Assembly (NCBI RefSeq): GCF_025252405.1
Contig: NZ_CP104307.1
Span: forward strand, 2,418,001 to 2,482,000
Reading direction: 5' to 3'
Length of the DNA stretch: 64,000 nt
Source: Flavobacterium sp. TR2
Lineage (GTDB): Bacteria > Bacteroidota > Bacteroidia > Flavobacteriales > Flavobacteriaceae
Position numbers and translations under genes: made by a program. The notes under the pieces were generated by a model that worked only from the letters and a program-made list of their open reading frames with translations, was not told the origin of the DNA and did not search any database. This document shows positions 34,947 through 42,638 of the stretch, piece by piece; the first letter of the stretch is position 1; each line of letters starts with the position of its first letter.

Positions 34947-36134
34947 TTATCGTCTAAATTTATTTTTTACAATGATATCTTTCAGCTTGGCTTTCAAGTC
35001 TTCGCCCGTGTCGTAAACCATCTGTTCGTTGTTCGGAAAAGGAACAGCACGTTTGTCAAAATATCCGAGATAATTATCATCGCAAGCACCTCTGTTTCCT
35101 TTGTAGGTAGAATAAATATTCTCAAAAACATATTCGCTGCTTATTGGGAAAGTCTGTACCAGCTGATTGCTTTTTAAATCTACATAATCCACTTTTGCTG
35201 TTACGAGACATGATTTAAACTGTCTGAATTCATATACCGTTGCGCGAAGTGTTTTATAATTGTCAACTTTAATCTCTTTGCCCAAACTGTCTTTTACAGG
35301 TCTTCCGCGGCTGTCCAGAAGCGTTTTTACACCATCTTTAACTTGTTTTTCTTTAACAAATTCTTTTTCTTTAATCTGTTCTGGCGAAATGGCAATTTGC
35401 CTAAAACTTAGTATCAGGCTATAATCATACGACACATTTTTTTGTCTCGTGCTGTGGTAAACCGTCCATTTATCATTCAAGCCATATGTTTTAAAATCCA
35501 ATAAATCGTCCTGAAGCATTTTCGGGATTACCATATTGGTTTCGTTCTTAGCATAAACATCAACGAAATCAGTTCCTTTAAACTGAGCGTCGTCCATCAG
35601 TTTTTTGGTGTTTTTGTAACTTGGATTAATGCTTTCTAAATACGCAAAATCATCATATGCCTTTCTAAAATCCAATTTGTTATTTGATTTCAAAAGCGAC
35701 GAAGCATTTTCGTATAAATATTTTGAAAGGGCATTTTTGCTGTTTACAATCTCATTCGAATAATTATCAAAAGGGAAATAAGCATTTTTTCCCTGCTTTA
35801 ATAAAGGCAGAGGCAATAAAGGGCGAATTTTTTCCTGACGGTTATTTAGCTGTAAATAAGTGTTATAAATGCGTTCAGCGTTGGCAGGATTATTCTCTTT
35901 GTTGAGCATTTCCAAATTTCGAAGATCGCGATCTTTGGCTTTTGCAAAAGCTTCTTCCAGTAAATAAACATAATCTTGTTTTCCTTTAGAATCTTTTTTG
36001 GTGCGAAGCGCTTCCACAGCGCGATCAATGGCGCCATCATAATTTCCGTCGCTAAGCATTGATTGCGTTGTTTTTACCCCGCAAGAAGCAAAAGCTAAAA
36101 ACAATATAGAAAATAGAAAAGTAATTTTTTGCAT
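34947..36134 (-). CDS. Hypothetical lipoprotein with TPR-like helices
   Basis: A 395-residue lipoprotein. The lipobox FASC gives an anchored cysteine at about residue 18. The region to about residue 190 is helical and repeat-like (GNYDGAIDRAVEALR, RKAYDDFAYLESINPSYKNT), resembling TPR motifs; the C-terminal half is beta-rich with KTLRATVYEFRQFKSC and ends with a basic tail. I chose the ATG at 36134, because it gives a proper lipoprotein signal; the ATG 33 bp upstream does not. No family or role is recognised. It has its own terminator. Confidence 0.72.
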   Translation of the reverse strand: MQKITFLFSILFLAFASCGVKTTQSMLSDGNYDGAIDRAVEALRTKKDSKGKQDYVYLLEEAFAKAKDRDLRNLEMLNKENNPANAERIYNTYLQLNNRQEKIRPLLPLPLLKQGKNAYFPFDNYSNEIVNSKNALSKYLYENASSLLKSNNKLDFRKAYDDFAYLESINPSYKNTKKLMDDAQFKGTDFVDVYAKNETNMVIPKMLQDDLLDFKTYGLNDKWTVYHSTRQKNVSYDYSLILSFRQIAISPEQIKEKEFVKEKQVKDGVKTLLDSRGRPVKDSLGKEIKVDNYKTLRATVYEFRQFKSCLVTAKVDYVDLKSNQLVQTFPISSEYVFENIYSTYKGNRGACDDNYLGYFDKRAVPFPNNEQMVYDTGEDLKAKLKDIIVKNKFRR

Positions 36135-36242
36135 AGTGTGTTTTTTGAGGGTGTAAATATATTTCATTTAATTTTCAACAACTATGCCTTTTTTTAGTTT
36201 TTTTAGAGAGTAGAAAAGAGATTTTTTGAGTATAAGAAAAAA

Positions 36243-36953
36243 CTAATTTTCCCAGTTTTCGATTACATTATTACTCCATAGTTTTTCAGCAAATTCCTTA
36301 AAAGCTTTCGAGCCTTTTTTAAAGTTTTCATCCATTTTATATTCTCCGCCTTCAAATTGTTTTTTGCCATTATCATCTATGCCAACAGCCACTTTATTTT
36401 CGCCACGCATGGCATATTTTGTATTGCCTTCATACATGATAATCTTCATGTCAGAAGGACTTACGTCGCCATGACATACCGTTTTATACATGAGCCAGGT
36501 TTCAGCAATTCCATTTTTGTCTAAATCTGTAACCTGAAATGTATTTTTTACAAATGAAGCCACAATGTCAACCGGACAATCTGAAATATAATCATAAACT
36601 CTCCAAGTTTGCTTTACCTCATTGCCTGATGCAATAAAATGATACGCAAATAATTCGGCATCAGAGCCTTCTGTTTCGTGAGTGAATTTTTTGTTGATGT
36701 GATAGCCAGTTTCTGTAGTGATTACGATATTATCTCCCAATTTGTCTTTCCAGCGAACAGCATTTTTTATAAAGCCTTCGTATTTAATTGAAGCAGGAAA
36801 TTGAGTGGAATCGATTTTTTCAACTGTTAAGACAAAAGGTTCTTCAGTTGAAGGTTTTTCATTTGAAACGACAGTTGTTGCTTCATCTTTTTTCTCTGGT
36901 TTACAATTTGAAAATAGAGCAATAAATAGTAAAAGAATTGTGATTTTTTTCAT
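36243..36953 (-). CDS. Hypothetical lipoprotein
   Basis: A 236-residue lipoprotein with lipobox FSNC (cysteine near residue 17). The body contains IKYEGFIKNAVRWKDKLGDNIVI, a long beta-rich middle, and KTVCHGDVSPSDMKIIMYEG. It may match a Bacteroidota surface-polysaccharide-associated lipoprotein family first named from Riemerella, but I cannot confirm this from sequence alone. Conserved-looking cysteines (DCPVDIV and VCHGDV) could form a disulfide. It lies 15 bp downstream of a DinB gene, so the two may form a unit. Confidence 0.65.
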   Translation of the reverse strand: MKKITILLLFIALFSNCKPEKKDEATTVVSNEKPSTEEPFVLTVEKIDSTQFPASIKYEGFIKNAVRWKDKLGDNIVITTETGYHINKKFTHETEGSDAELFAYHFIASGNEVKQTWRVYDYISDCPVDIVASFVKNTFQVTDLDKNGIAETWLMYKTVCHGDVSPSDMKIIMYEGNTKYAMRGENKVAVGIDDNGKKQFEGGEYKMDENFKKGSKAFKEFAEKLWSNNVIENWEN

Positions 36954-36968
36954 AAAAGATGTGTGTGT

Positions 36969-37436
36969 TTATTTGGTGAGCTGTTTTTTTATCAATACAA
37001 TCTGTCCCAAATGATAGTAGCTATGCTCAATCATAGCTTCGATATTTCTTTTATAAGTTCCGTACTTAACATCTACAAAGTTTTCATGGAGTTTACTGTC
37101 AGACATCTGCTCTACTAAGGAAGCAAACTCTTCGGCTTCATTCCAAAATTTAGTTAGAAAATTTTCCCACTGTTCCTGCGAATGAATGGGAGGAAAGTCA
37201 AAACTAAATTTGTCTTTTATATCCAATGTTCCGCCTTTAAAAACCTGATTGATTCCATTTATATAATAATGAATATGTTGAGCCAAAGCGGCAATAGTAT
37301 TTAAACCTTGTATCGGACTAACTGCTATTTTCCAATCGAGATTTTCGAGCTGATCTTTAAAATTGGTGTTCGCAATCCAAGTTCCGTTTAAAATAACTTC
37401 TCTGAAACGATTGGCAATTTCTGTTGTACTTTTCAT
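36969..37436 (-). CDS. DinB-like four-helix protein
   Basis: A 155-residue protein of the DinB superfamily, which often bind a metal with three histidines. The expected histidines are visible in ALAQHIHYYINGI (about residues 50-62) and in MIEHSYYHLGQIVLIKK (about 134-150). Members include thiol transferases such as bacillithiol transferase, and many without known function. Genes on either side encode lipoproteins, with only 31 bp and 15 bp to them. Confidence 0.85.
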   Translation of the reverse strand: MKSTTEIANRFREVILNGTWIANTNFKDQLENLDWKIAVSPIQGLNTIAALAQHIHYYINGINQVFKGGTLDIKDKFSFDFPPIHSQEQWENFLTKFWNEAEEFASLVEQMSDSKLHENFVDVKYGTYKRNIEAMIEHSYYHLGQIVLIKKQLTK

Positions 37437-37467
37437 ATTCAGTAATTTAAGAGTTACTATTAAAAGT

Positions 37468-38019
37468 TTATTCCTGCTGAATCCACTCGTATTTTCCGTT
37501 TTTCAGATAAATAACACCGCCTCCGCAGCTTTCTTCGGCATGAATAAAGATTCCGTCATTTGGCAGTTTTATTTTGTCTTCTTCTGCAACTTGTTCTTCG
37601 CCAATAATATCGCCATTTTCATTTACATTGTTAAAGTAAACCTCATTTTTAGGCGCTTTTTCAAATATTCCTGCCCAATCAATTTCGTCAAAACCTTGTG
37701 CTAAAATATCATTTCCAAACCCTAAATAATCAGTTCTTTTTCCGTTTCCGTAAGTGATTTTGAAACCGCTTTTTTTGTTGTTTGTGCTTCTAAAGATTTC
37801 TACAGTTTCGTCTAGATTATCTCCGTCAAGATCGCATAAAATTTTATTGGTTTTATGTTTTGTAGATAACACAATCGTATCTGCTTTTTGTGTTTCTGGT
37901 TCTTTCTTTTCAGTTATTTTCAAAGAATCTTTTGGAGCATTTTTAGAAGTTTCTGTTTTTGCTTCTTTTTTACAAGAAATAGTAAGTACAGACAAAAGGA
38001 GTAGAGTTCTAATTTTCAT
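37468..38019 (-). CDS. Hypothetical lipoprotein
   Basis: A 183-residue lipoprotein with lipobox LTISC, cysteine near residue 16, followed by a linker rich in Lys, Glu and Thr. The globular part holds CDLDGDNLDETVEIFR, a calcium-binding-like DxDxDxxDE pattern as found in VCBS/FG-GAP repeats, and ends in YLKNGKYEWIQQE. A short beta-propeller-like or integrin-like blade is possible. No enzyme motif is seen. It lies upstream of a DinB gene on the same strand. Confidence 0.68.
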   Translation of the reverse strand: MKIRTLLLLSVLTISCKKEAKTETSKNAPKDSLKITEKKEPETQKADTIVLSTKHKTNKILCDLDGDNLDETVEIFRSTNNKKSGFKITYGNGKRTDYLGFGNDILAQGFDEIDWAGIFEKAPKNEVYFNNVNENGDIIGEEQVAEEDKIKLPNDGIFIHAEESCGGGVIYLKNGKYEWIQQE

Positions 38020-38162
38020 ATTAGGCTTAGATAAATTTTAAAATGCTAATATAAAAAAATTACGTACGAAAATAGATTGCTTTTTATTGTAGTTAAGCAG
38101 TCTTTCAGTTCATTTTTAATTTAGAGATTCAAAAAGAGCGAATTGTTTTAATATTAAAACTG

Positions 38163-38611
38163 CTATCGAATTTTTGAAAATTGAAGTCTTTCTCTTAAAA
38201 GTGCTCCTAAGAGTGGCAATATTCCAATTATAATAATTTCGATTAAATAGAATCCAGTTCTTTCTATAAAAGAAGGGTATTTTAAAAAGTTAGAGAATAT
38301 TGTCAAAAAGGGCCATTCAAAAGGAAATAAATACATCTGTACAATAATCCAAATAAAACTTGAATCTATATTTTTATTAGGTAATTGGTTTGGACTTATA
38401 ATGCAAGAAATAATAAATAAAAATAAACCAAGGAATCCAAGAATACAATATTTTAGCTTTTTATGTTTTTTATGGAGGTTATAAAACCAGAATAAATATA
38501 GATTAAAATAGTAGCTATAAAAAAAGGAATAATTAGAAACAAATTGGTTACTTTAATCATGCAAAATGAAAAAATGCAGACTAAAAAATGAGTAAATATT
38601 ATATTTTTCAT
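38163..38611 (-). pseudogene. Small membrane protein gene split by a frameshift at a 7-base A run
   Basis: From the ATG at 38611 the frame encodes MKNIIFTHFLVCIFSF and then a membrane helix, but stops after about 51 codons. The -1 frame is open from well before that point to a stop at 38163 and encodes further membrane helices (for example LKYCILGFLGLFLFIISC and FYLIEIIIIGILPLLGALL). The frames join at a run of seven T on the coding strand (complement of 38519-38525), giving an intact protein of about 149 residues. The ATG overlaps the stop of the upstream membrane-protein gene in ATGA, supporting the start. An indel, a base error, or slippage at the run could explain it. Neither frame exceeds the usual ORF-length limits by itself. 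Confidence 0.65.
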
Positions 38612-38967
38612 TTTTTCCTAATCTTCACCTGATATACAATTTCCCAGAAAATAATAGAAAAAATGGCATTGGCAAAAATGGCGGTTTGGACATTCTCAGT
38701 GAATGTTCTAAACAAAAGCATTTCTCCTGCTTTTATAGCTAAAAATACACTTAAAAATGCAATTAGGAATGAACAAATAATATTTAATAATAAGCTCCAT
38801 TTCAAAACAAAACAAGCATAAATAATATTTAAGAATGTATATCCAAAACTTACCGTAATAAAAAAATTACTATTTAGTCTGTCAGAAAGTTCAAACAAAA
38901 AGGAAGCAGCAAAAAAATACACTATAAGCATTATCAAATAGATCAAGATTCTAGCTTTTAATTTCAT
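38608..38967 (-). CDS. Small membrane protein, paralogue of the next gene
   Basis: A 119-residue protein with four hydrophobic segments and a short basic tail. The last 28 or so residues (AIFANAIFSIIFWEIVYQ, then VKIRKK) are almost the same as in the upstream gene at 39004, so they are tandem paralogues. No family is recognised. Its stop overlaps the ATG of the frameshifted gene at 38611 (ATGA), and 36 bp separate it from the upstream paralogue, so all three are one transcription unit. Confidence 0.75.
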   Translation of the reverse strand: MKLKARILIYLIMLIVYFFAASFLFELSDRLNSNFFITVSFGYTFLNIIYACFVLKWSLLLNIICSFLIAFLSVFLAIKAGEMLLFRTFTENVQTAIFANAIFSIIFWEIVYQVKIRKK

Positions 38968-39003
38968 TTTTGCTTTTTCTTTTTTTAGTAAAATTTTAAA
39001 AAA

Positions 39004-39369
39004 TTATTTGGATTTCCTAATCTTCACCTGATACACAATTTCCCAAAAAATAATTGAGAAAACAGCATTAGCAAAAATGGCAGTTTTAACCTGATAAGGA
39101 TCGTAATTGACAAACAGATGTAAATTGGTAAACTGTAAAGCGAGAAACATTGCTAAAGCCGCAATTCCTACAGCGCAAAGCACATTTAGCAAAGGTTTCC
39201 ATTTTAAAGCTGTAAAAACATAAATAAGATTCAAAATGCCGAAACCAACACCCAAAGTCACAAACGGATCACCTTTAAACTTTTCGTTTAATTCAAGTAG
39301 AAGATGTGTAGAAGTAAGATATAAAAAGAAAAGTATGGAATAAATTAGGATTCGTATTTGTGGTTTCAT
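39004..39369 (-). CDS. Small membrane protein, paralogue of the previous gene
   Basis: A 121-residue protein from the ATG at 39369, chosen because the upstream ATG adds eight polar residues not seen in the paralogue. Four hydrophobic helices are visible, with LILIY/FFLYLTSTHLL at the start and AIFANAVFSIIFWEIVYQ at the end. Helix 1 is followed by an ELNEKF motif that matches ELSDRL in the paralogue. Function is unknown. It leads a three-gene unit of small membrane proteins. Confidence 0.75.
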   Translation of the reverse strand: MKPQIRILIYSILFFLYLTSTHLLLELNEKFKGDPFVTLGVGFGILNLIYVFTALKWKPLLNVLCAVGIAALAMFLALQFTNLHLFVNYDPYQVKTAIFANAVFSIIFWEIVYQVKIRKSK

Positions 39370-39428
39370 TTTGTATTGTTTTTTATCGAGCAAAATTAAG
39401 CATTTAAAATGAAGCTCTGATTAGGTTT

Positions 39429-39881
39429 TTATGGCAAAAGCGTTTCTATTTTGGTTTCCGATTTTTCCCTTAGCGGACTATCTGCTTTTAAGCTCCAAAT
39501 GATTAAAAATTTGCCTTTTACAACATATTCTTCTGGATGCTCATCTGTTGGTTCACCAGCTTTTCCCCAAAGCAAACCTTGCAGAAAACGGTCGCCTTTG
39601 AATACATGATCAAATTCAAAGTACATAATAGAACCGCGATCTGCTTTGCTTTTAAAACTCTGAATAGCTTTACTTTTTATAGTTCCAACAATGTTGCTGT
39701 AGGTTTCTATATCATTATAAAAGCTACAAGCTTGCGGCGTAATGCAGATATTGCCGTCACTTACCATATAGCCGCCTTTCGGAATTTCTTTTGGTTTTAG
39801 TTTTAAATCGGCTAGGGTTTGGCTAAATAAATTGGTTGCAAATAATAGTAATAGTGTTGATAGTAGGATTGTAGGTTTCAT
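39429..39881 (-). CDS. Hypothetical secreted protein
   Basis: A 150-residue exported protein with a signal peptide (1-20, ending LFSQ). The mature part contains GGYMVSDGNICITPQACSFYND, with two cysteines that may pair, and a strand YVVKGKFLIIWSL near the end. No domain is recognised. It stands between an RDD gene and the small membrane proteins on the same strand, with about 55 bp to each. Confidence 0.62.
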   Translation of the reverse strand: MKPTILLSTLLLLFATNLFSQTLADLKLKPKEIPKGGYMVSDGNICITPQACSFYNDIETYSNIVGTIKSKAIQSFKSKADRGSIMYFEFDHVFKGDRFLQGLLWGKAGEPTDEHPEEYVVKGKFLIIWSLKADSPLREKSETKIETLLP

Positions 39882-39937
39882 TTGATTTTTGGGGGTTTGT
39901 TCGGGTTTTTAAAAATAGGCTTTTTATTTGAGATTTA

Positions 39938-40399
39938 TTAAGCGAATCTTTTGTAAAATTGACTTTGGTCTTTTGTGTCAATTACAATTGTTTGAGCACA
40001 TAAATCTCCAAGCCTCTGATTATATTGAGTGTTTTTTATGAGCAATATTCCCAATAGTCCAAAGAACCATAAATCGAGCATATCAAATAAATGTCTTATA
40101 AATGATTGTCCTAAAGTCAAACTCGTAGAATTACTATCTTTTATAGAAATAACTTGTAAATCAAATACAAGATTTCCTAGAGTACCGCCATATTTTGCTT
40201 CAAATCCTACCATATATGCAAACCATATTAGTATGTTTGCAAATGCAGGAAAACCTGTTATATGTATGCCTTCTGAGTCTTTTTCTCCAAAGTAAATAAA
40301 CATTATTAGAAGTACTCCAAATATTAATGAATAGTCAATCAATCCAGCAAGAATTCTTTTTTTTAAATTTGGTTTTGTGGCTATTTGTCTAGAGTTCAT
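39938..40399 (-). CDS. RDD family membrane protein
   Basis: A 153-residue protein with three to four membrane helices. It fits the RDD family through the conserved pattern of Arg and Asp residues: KKRILAGLIDYSLIF near residue 14 (Arg and Asp) and LGDLCAQTIVI near the C-terminus (Asp). The family is widespread, with roles in ion transport or as partner of other membrane proteins. No partner gene is adjacent. Confidence 0.85.
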   Translation of the reverse strand: MNSRQIATKPNLKKRILAGLIDYSLIFGVLLIMFIYFGEKDSEGIHITGFPAFANILIWFAYMVGFEAKYGGTLGNLVFDLQVISIKDSNSTSLTLGQSFIRHLFDMLDLWFFGLLGILLIKNTQYNQRLGDLCAQTIVIDTKDQSQFYKRFA

Positions 40400-40570
40400 T
40401 TTTGGTATTTTAGTTTACAAAAAAAGCATAAAATCGTAAAATATTTGTGCTTTTGTAAAATTTTATTTTTTAAGGAATTTATTTTTTCTTAGCTAAAATA
40501 GATTGTTATAAGTTTCAGTTTTGAATTCAATTTTCCACAATCTTGTCATTTGGGCGGTTACTTTGAGTGG

Positions 40571-40598
40571 GCTTCGACTCCGCTCAGCCTGACAAAGT
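40571..40598. repeat. Copy of the GACTCCGCTCAGG intergenic motif
   Basis: Reads GCTTCGACTCCGCTCAGCCT, then GACAAAG. Versions of this motif also lie at 7522, about 17024 (reverse) and 44146. It is short and its origin unknown. Confidence 0.55.
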
Positions 40599-40639
40599 GA
40601 AGCAATCTAAAATCTAAAGTCAGAAATCTACAATAAAAA

Positions 40640-40667
40640 AATCCCGCCTCAATTAAGAAACGGGATT
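40640..40667 (-). terminator. Terminator of lysA
   Basis: Arms AATCCCG and CGGGATT with a 14-nt loop; on the minus strand T residues follow. Confidence 0.7.
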
Positions 40668-40694
40668 AAAGTGATATTCTCTTTTTTTCTATTG

Positions 40695-41918
40695 TTAAAC
40701 CGTAGCTGCAGTTTCTTGTGGCAACGGAATTTGATTTTTAAGTAAATCTTCAAATGTTTCAGCTTGGCGAATCAAGATTCCTTGTCCGTTCATCCAAAGC
40801 ACTTCGGCTGGTTTGTATCTTGAGTTGTAGTTCGAAGACATTGAGAAACAGTATGCTCCAGCGTTTCTGAATTCTAAAATGTCACCTTCAGTGATTTCTG
40901 CAATTCTACGGTTGTTGGCAAAAGTATCAGTCTCGCAAATGTATCCTACAACAGAGTAAAAACGCTCTTTTCCTTTTGGATTAGAAATGTTTTCGATATG
41001 GTGTGAAGATCCGTAAAACATCGGACGGATTAAGTGGTTGAAACCACTGTCAATTCCAGCGAAAACTGTTGATGTTGTCTGTTTTACTACGTTTACTTTT
41101 ACTAAGAAATGACCTGCTTCACTCACCAAGAATTTTCCTGGTTCGAAAATCAATGTTAAATCTCTTCCGTATTCTGCACAGAAAGCATTGAATCTTTTAG
41201 ATAATTTTTTACCTAATTCTTCGATGTCTGTTTCGATATCGTCTTTTTTGTAAGGAACTTTGAATCCGCTTCCGAAATCTAAGAATTGTAAATCTTTGAA
41301 ATGTTTAGCGGTATCGAACAAGATTTCAGCAGCATATAAGAATACTTCGATATCTAAAATATCAGATCCTGTGTGCATGTGAATACCAATAATACTCATT
41401 TTTGTGTTCTCTACAATTCGCAAAATATGCGGAATCTGATGCACAGAAATTCCGAATTTGCTATCGATATGTCCAACAGAAATGTTAGCGTTTCCGCCGG
41501 CCATTACGTGTGGATTGATACGGATACATACCGGAATATGTGGATGTTTTGTTCCGAATTGCTCTAAAATAGATAAATTGTCGATATTGATTTGTACACC
41601 CATTGCGGCAACTTCTTCAATCTCTTCCAGAGAAACGCCGTTTGGTGTAAAGAAAATTCTTTCGGGTTCATAGCCAGCATGAAGCCCTAACTGAACTTCC
41701 TGAATCGATACAGTGTCTAAGCCAGACCCCATGTTCTTTAATAACTGTAGAATCGCAATGTTAGACAATGCCTTCATGGCATAATTAACTCTTAAGTTTT
41801 CTACCTTAGAGAAAGCTTTAGTTAATCTGTTGTACTGAGATTGGATTTTTTCAGCATCGTAAACATACAATGGACTTCCAAATTGGTCTGCTAACTGCAG
41901 TAAATCTTTTGCTTGCAT
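40695..41918 (-). CDS. lysA: Diaminopimelate decarboxylase
   Basis: Last step of lysine synthesis: decarboxylates meso-diaminopimelate with PLP. The protein has 407 residues. PLP binds Lys49 in VNYAMKALSN; other motifs are HMHTGSD, FEPGKFLV for the phosphate loop, CETDTF for substrate and FSMSSNYNSRYKPAEVL near the C-terminus. I chose the ATG at 41918, because a longer frame runs through a full-consensus promoter (41936-41966). The first step of the same pathway is not encoded nearby. Confidence 0.95.
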   Translation of the reverse strand: MQAKDLLQLADQFGSPLYVYDAEKIQSQYNRLTKAFSKVENLRVNYAMKALSNIAILQLLKNMGSGLDTVSIQEVQLGLHAGYEPERIFFTPNGVSLEEIEEVAAMGVQINIDNLSILEQFGTKHPHIPVCIRINPHVMAGGNANISVGHIDSKFGISVHQIPHILRIVENTKMSIIGIHMHTGSDILDIEVFLYAAEILFDTAKHFKDLQFLDFGSGFKVPYKKDDIETDIEELGKKLSKRFNAFCAEYGRDLTLIFEPGKFLVSEAGHFLVKVNVVKQTTSTVFAGIDSGFNHLIRPMFYGSSHHIENISNPKGKERFYSVVGYICETDTFANNRRIAEITEGDILEFRNAGAYCFSMSSNYNSRYKPAEVLWMNGQGILIRQAETFEDLLKNQIPLPQETAATV

Positions 41919-41935
41919 TTTTAAATCATTTTGGG

Positions 41936-41966
41936 CAAAGTTATTACACTTTTGATTACCAGCAAA
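41936..41966 (-). promoter_or_regulatory. Full-consensus promoter of lysA
   Basis: On the minus strand TTTG is followed after exactly 19 bp by TAACTTTG. This is the best Bacteroidota promoter in the window. It decides the lysA start: the longer frame would overlap it. Confidence 0.8.
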
Positions 41967-42093
41967 TAATTTGCAGAAAAATAACAAAATATAACAAATT
42001 GTTTTATTTTAAACAAAAAGTTGGTGTTTTTGGAATTTTATAACGTGGTAGGAGGTTCAAAGGGGCAGAGGTACAAAGATACAAAGGTTTTCT

Positions 42094-42110
42094 GCCACGA
42101 ATTCACGAAT
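42094..42110. repeat. CACGAATTC-family element, left end only
   Basis: GCCACGAATTCACGAAT without a right end. Confidence 0.6.
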
Positions 42111-42207
42111 TTAACTTATTTTTAAATGCTGTTGAAATTGTTTTTTTTTATGAATTAAATGCATTTCTTTTTATCGTAATTTTTAAAAGAAGCCAGATGA
42201 TTGTATT

Positions 42208-42268
42208 TAGCCCCGATTGAGGCGGTATCCTCGCAGTGGAACGGAGAGATATAGCCGAAAGCGGGAAC
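42208..42268 (+). repeat. TAGCCC-type interspersed element, short variant
   Basis: Begins TAGCCCCGATTGAGGCGG and ends GCCGAAAGCGGGAAC. Its inner part is only about 28 bp, compared with over 100 in the copy at 17061. Confidence 0.6.
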
Positions 42269-42319
42269 TATGTTTATTAAAATGCCTATTGCGATGCTTT
42301 AAAATGAGAAAATTTTTTC

Positions 42320-42492
42320 GCCACGAATTCACGAATTATTCTAATTTCTTATTCTGAATCAATCGCTGAAAGTTATTGGAATATTTAGAATATAATTCGT
42401 GAAATTTAAAGGAAAGAATAGTTTAAATATCAAATATAAATTAGAGTAATTCGTGAATTGCTTCGCCAGTTCGCTATCGCTCGGGTCGTGGC
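42320..42492. repeat. CACGAATTC-family element, complete copy
   Basis: Begins GCCACGAATTCACGAATTA and ends CGGGTCGTGGC, with the CCAGTTCGCTATCGCTCGGG core. It spans 173 bp and includes unique sequence in its middle. Confidence 0.75.
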
Positions 42493-42515
42493 TAAAAAAA
42501 ATTATGGCAAAAACA

Positions 42516-42544
42516 AAACCCCTGAATATAAATTCAAGGGTTTG
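42516..42544 (-). terminator. Terminator of gltD
   Basis: Arms AAACCCCTGAAT and ATTCAAGGGTTT with one mismatch and a short loop. Confidence 0.68.
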
Positions 42545-42638
42545 TTAGTAGTTATGTTGTTTATCAGAATAAAGATTTAATAAAATGCTAGGGGAAAAAC
42601 TTAGTATCTTAGCATCTTAGTATTTCAGAACCTAAGAT

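Larger units (their letters stand above)
41988..42638. other. Intergenic repeat cluster between lysA and gltD
   Basis: No gene in about 650 bp. It holds a short GGTTCAAAGGGGCAGAGG tract (also seen at 17873), a half copy (42094-42110) and a full copy (42320-42492) of the CACGAATTC family, a TAGCCC-type element (42208-42268) and the gltD terminator. Several repeat families have gathered in the same spot. Confidence 0.7.
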
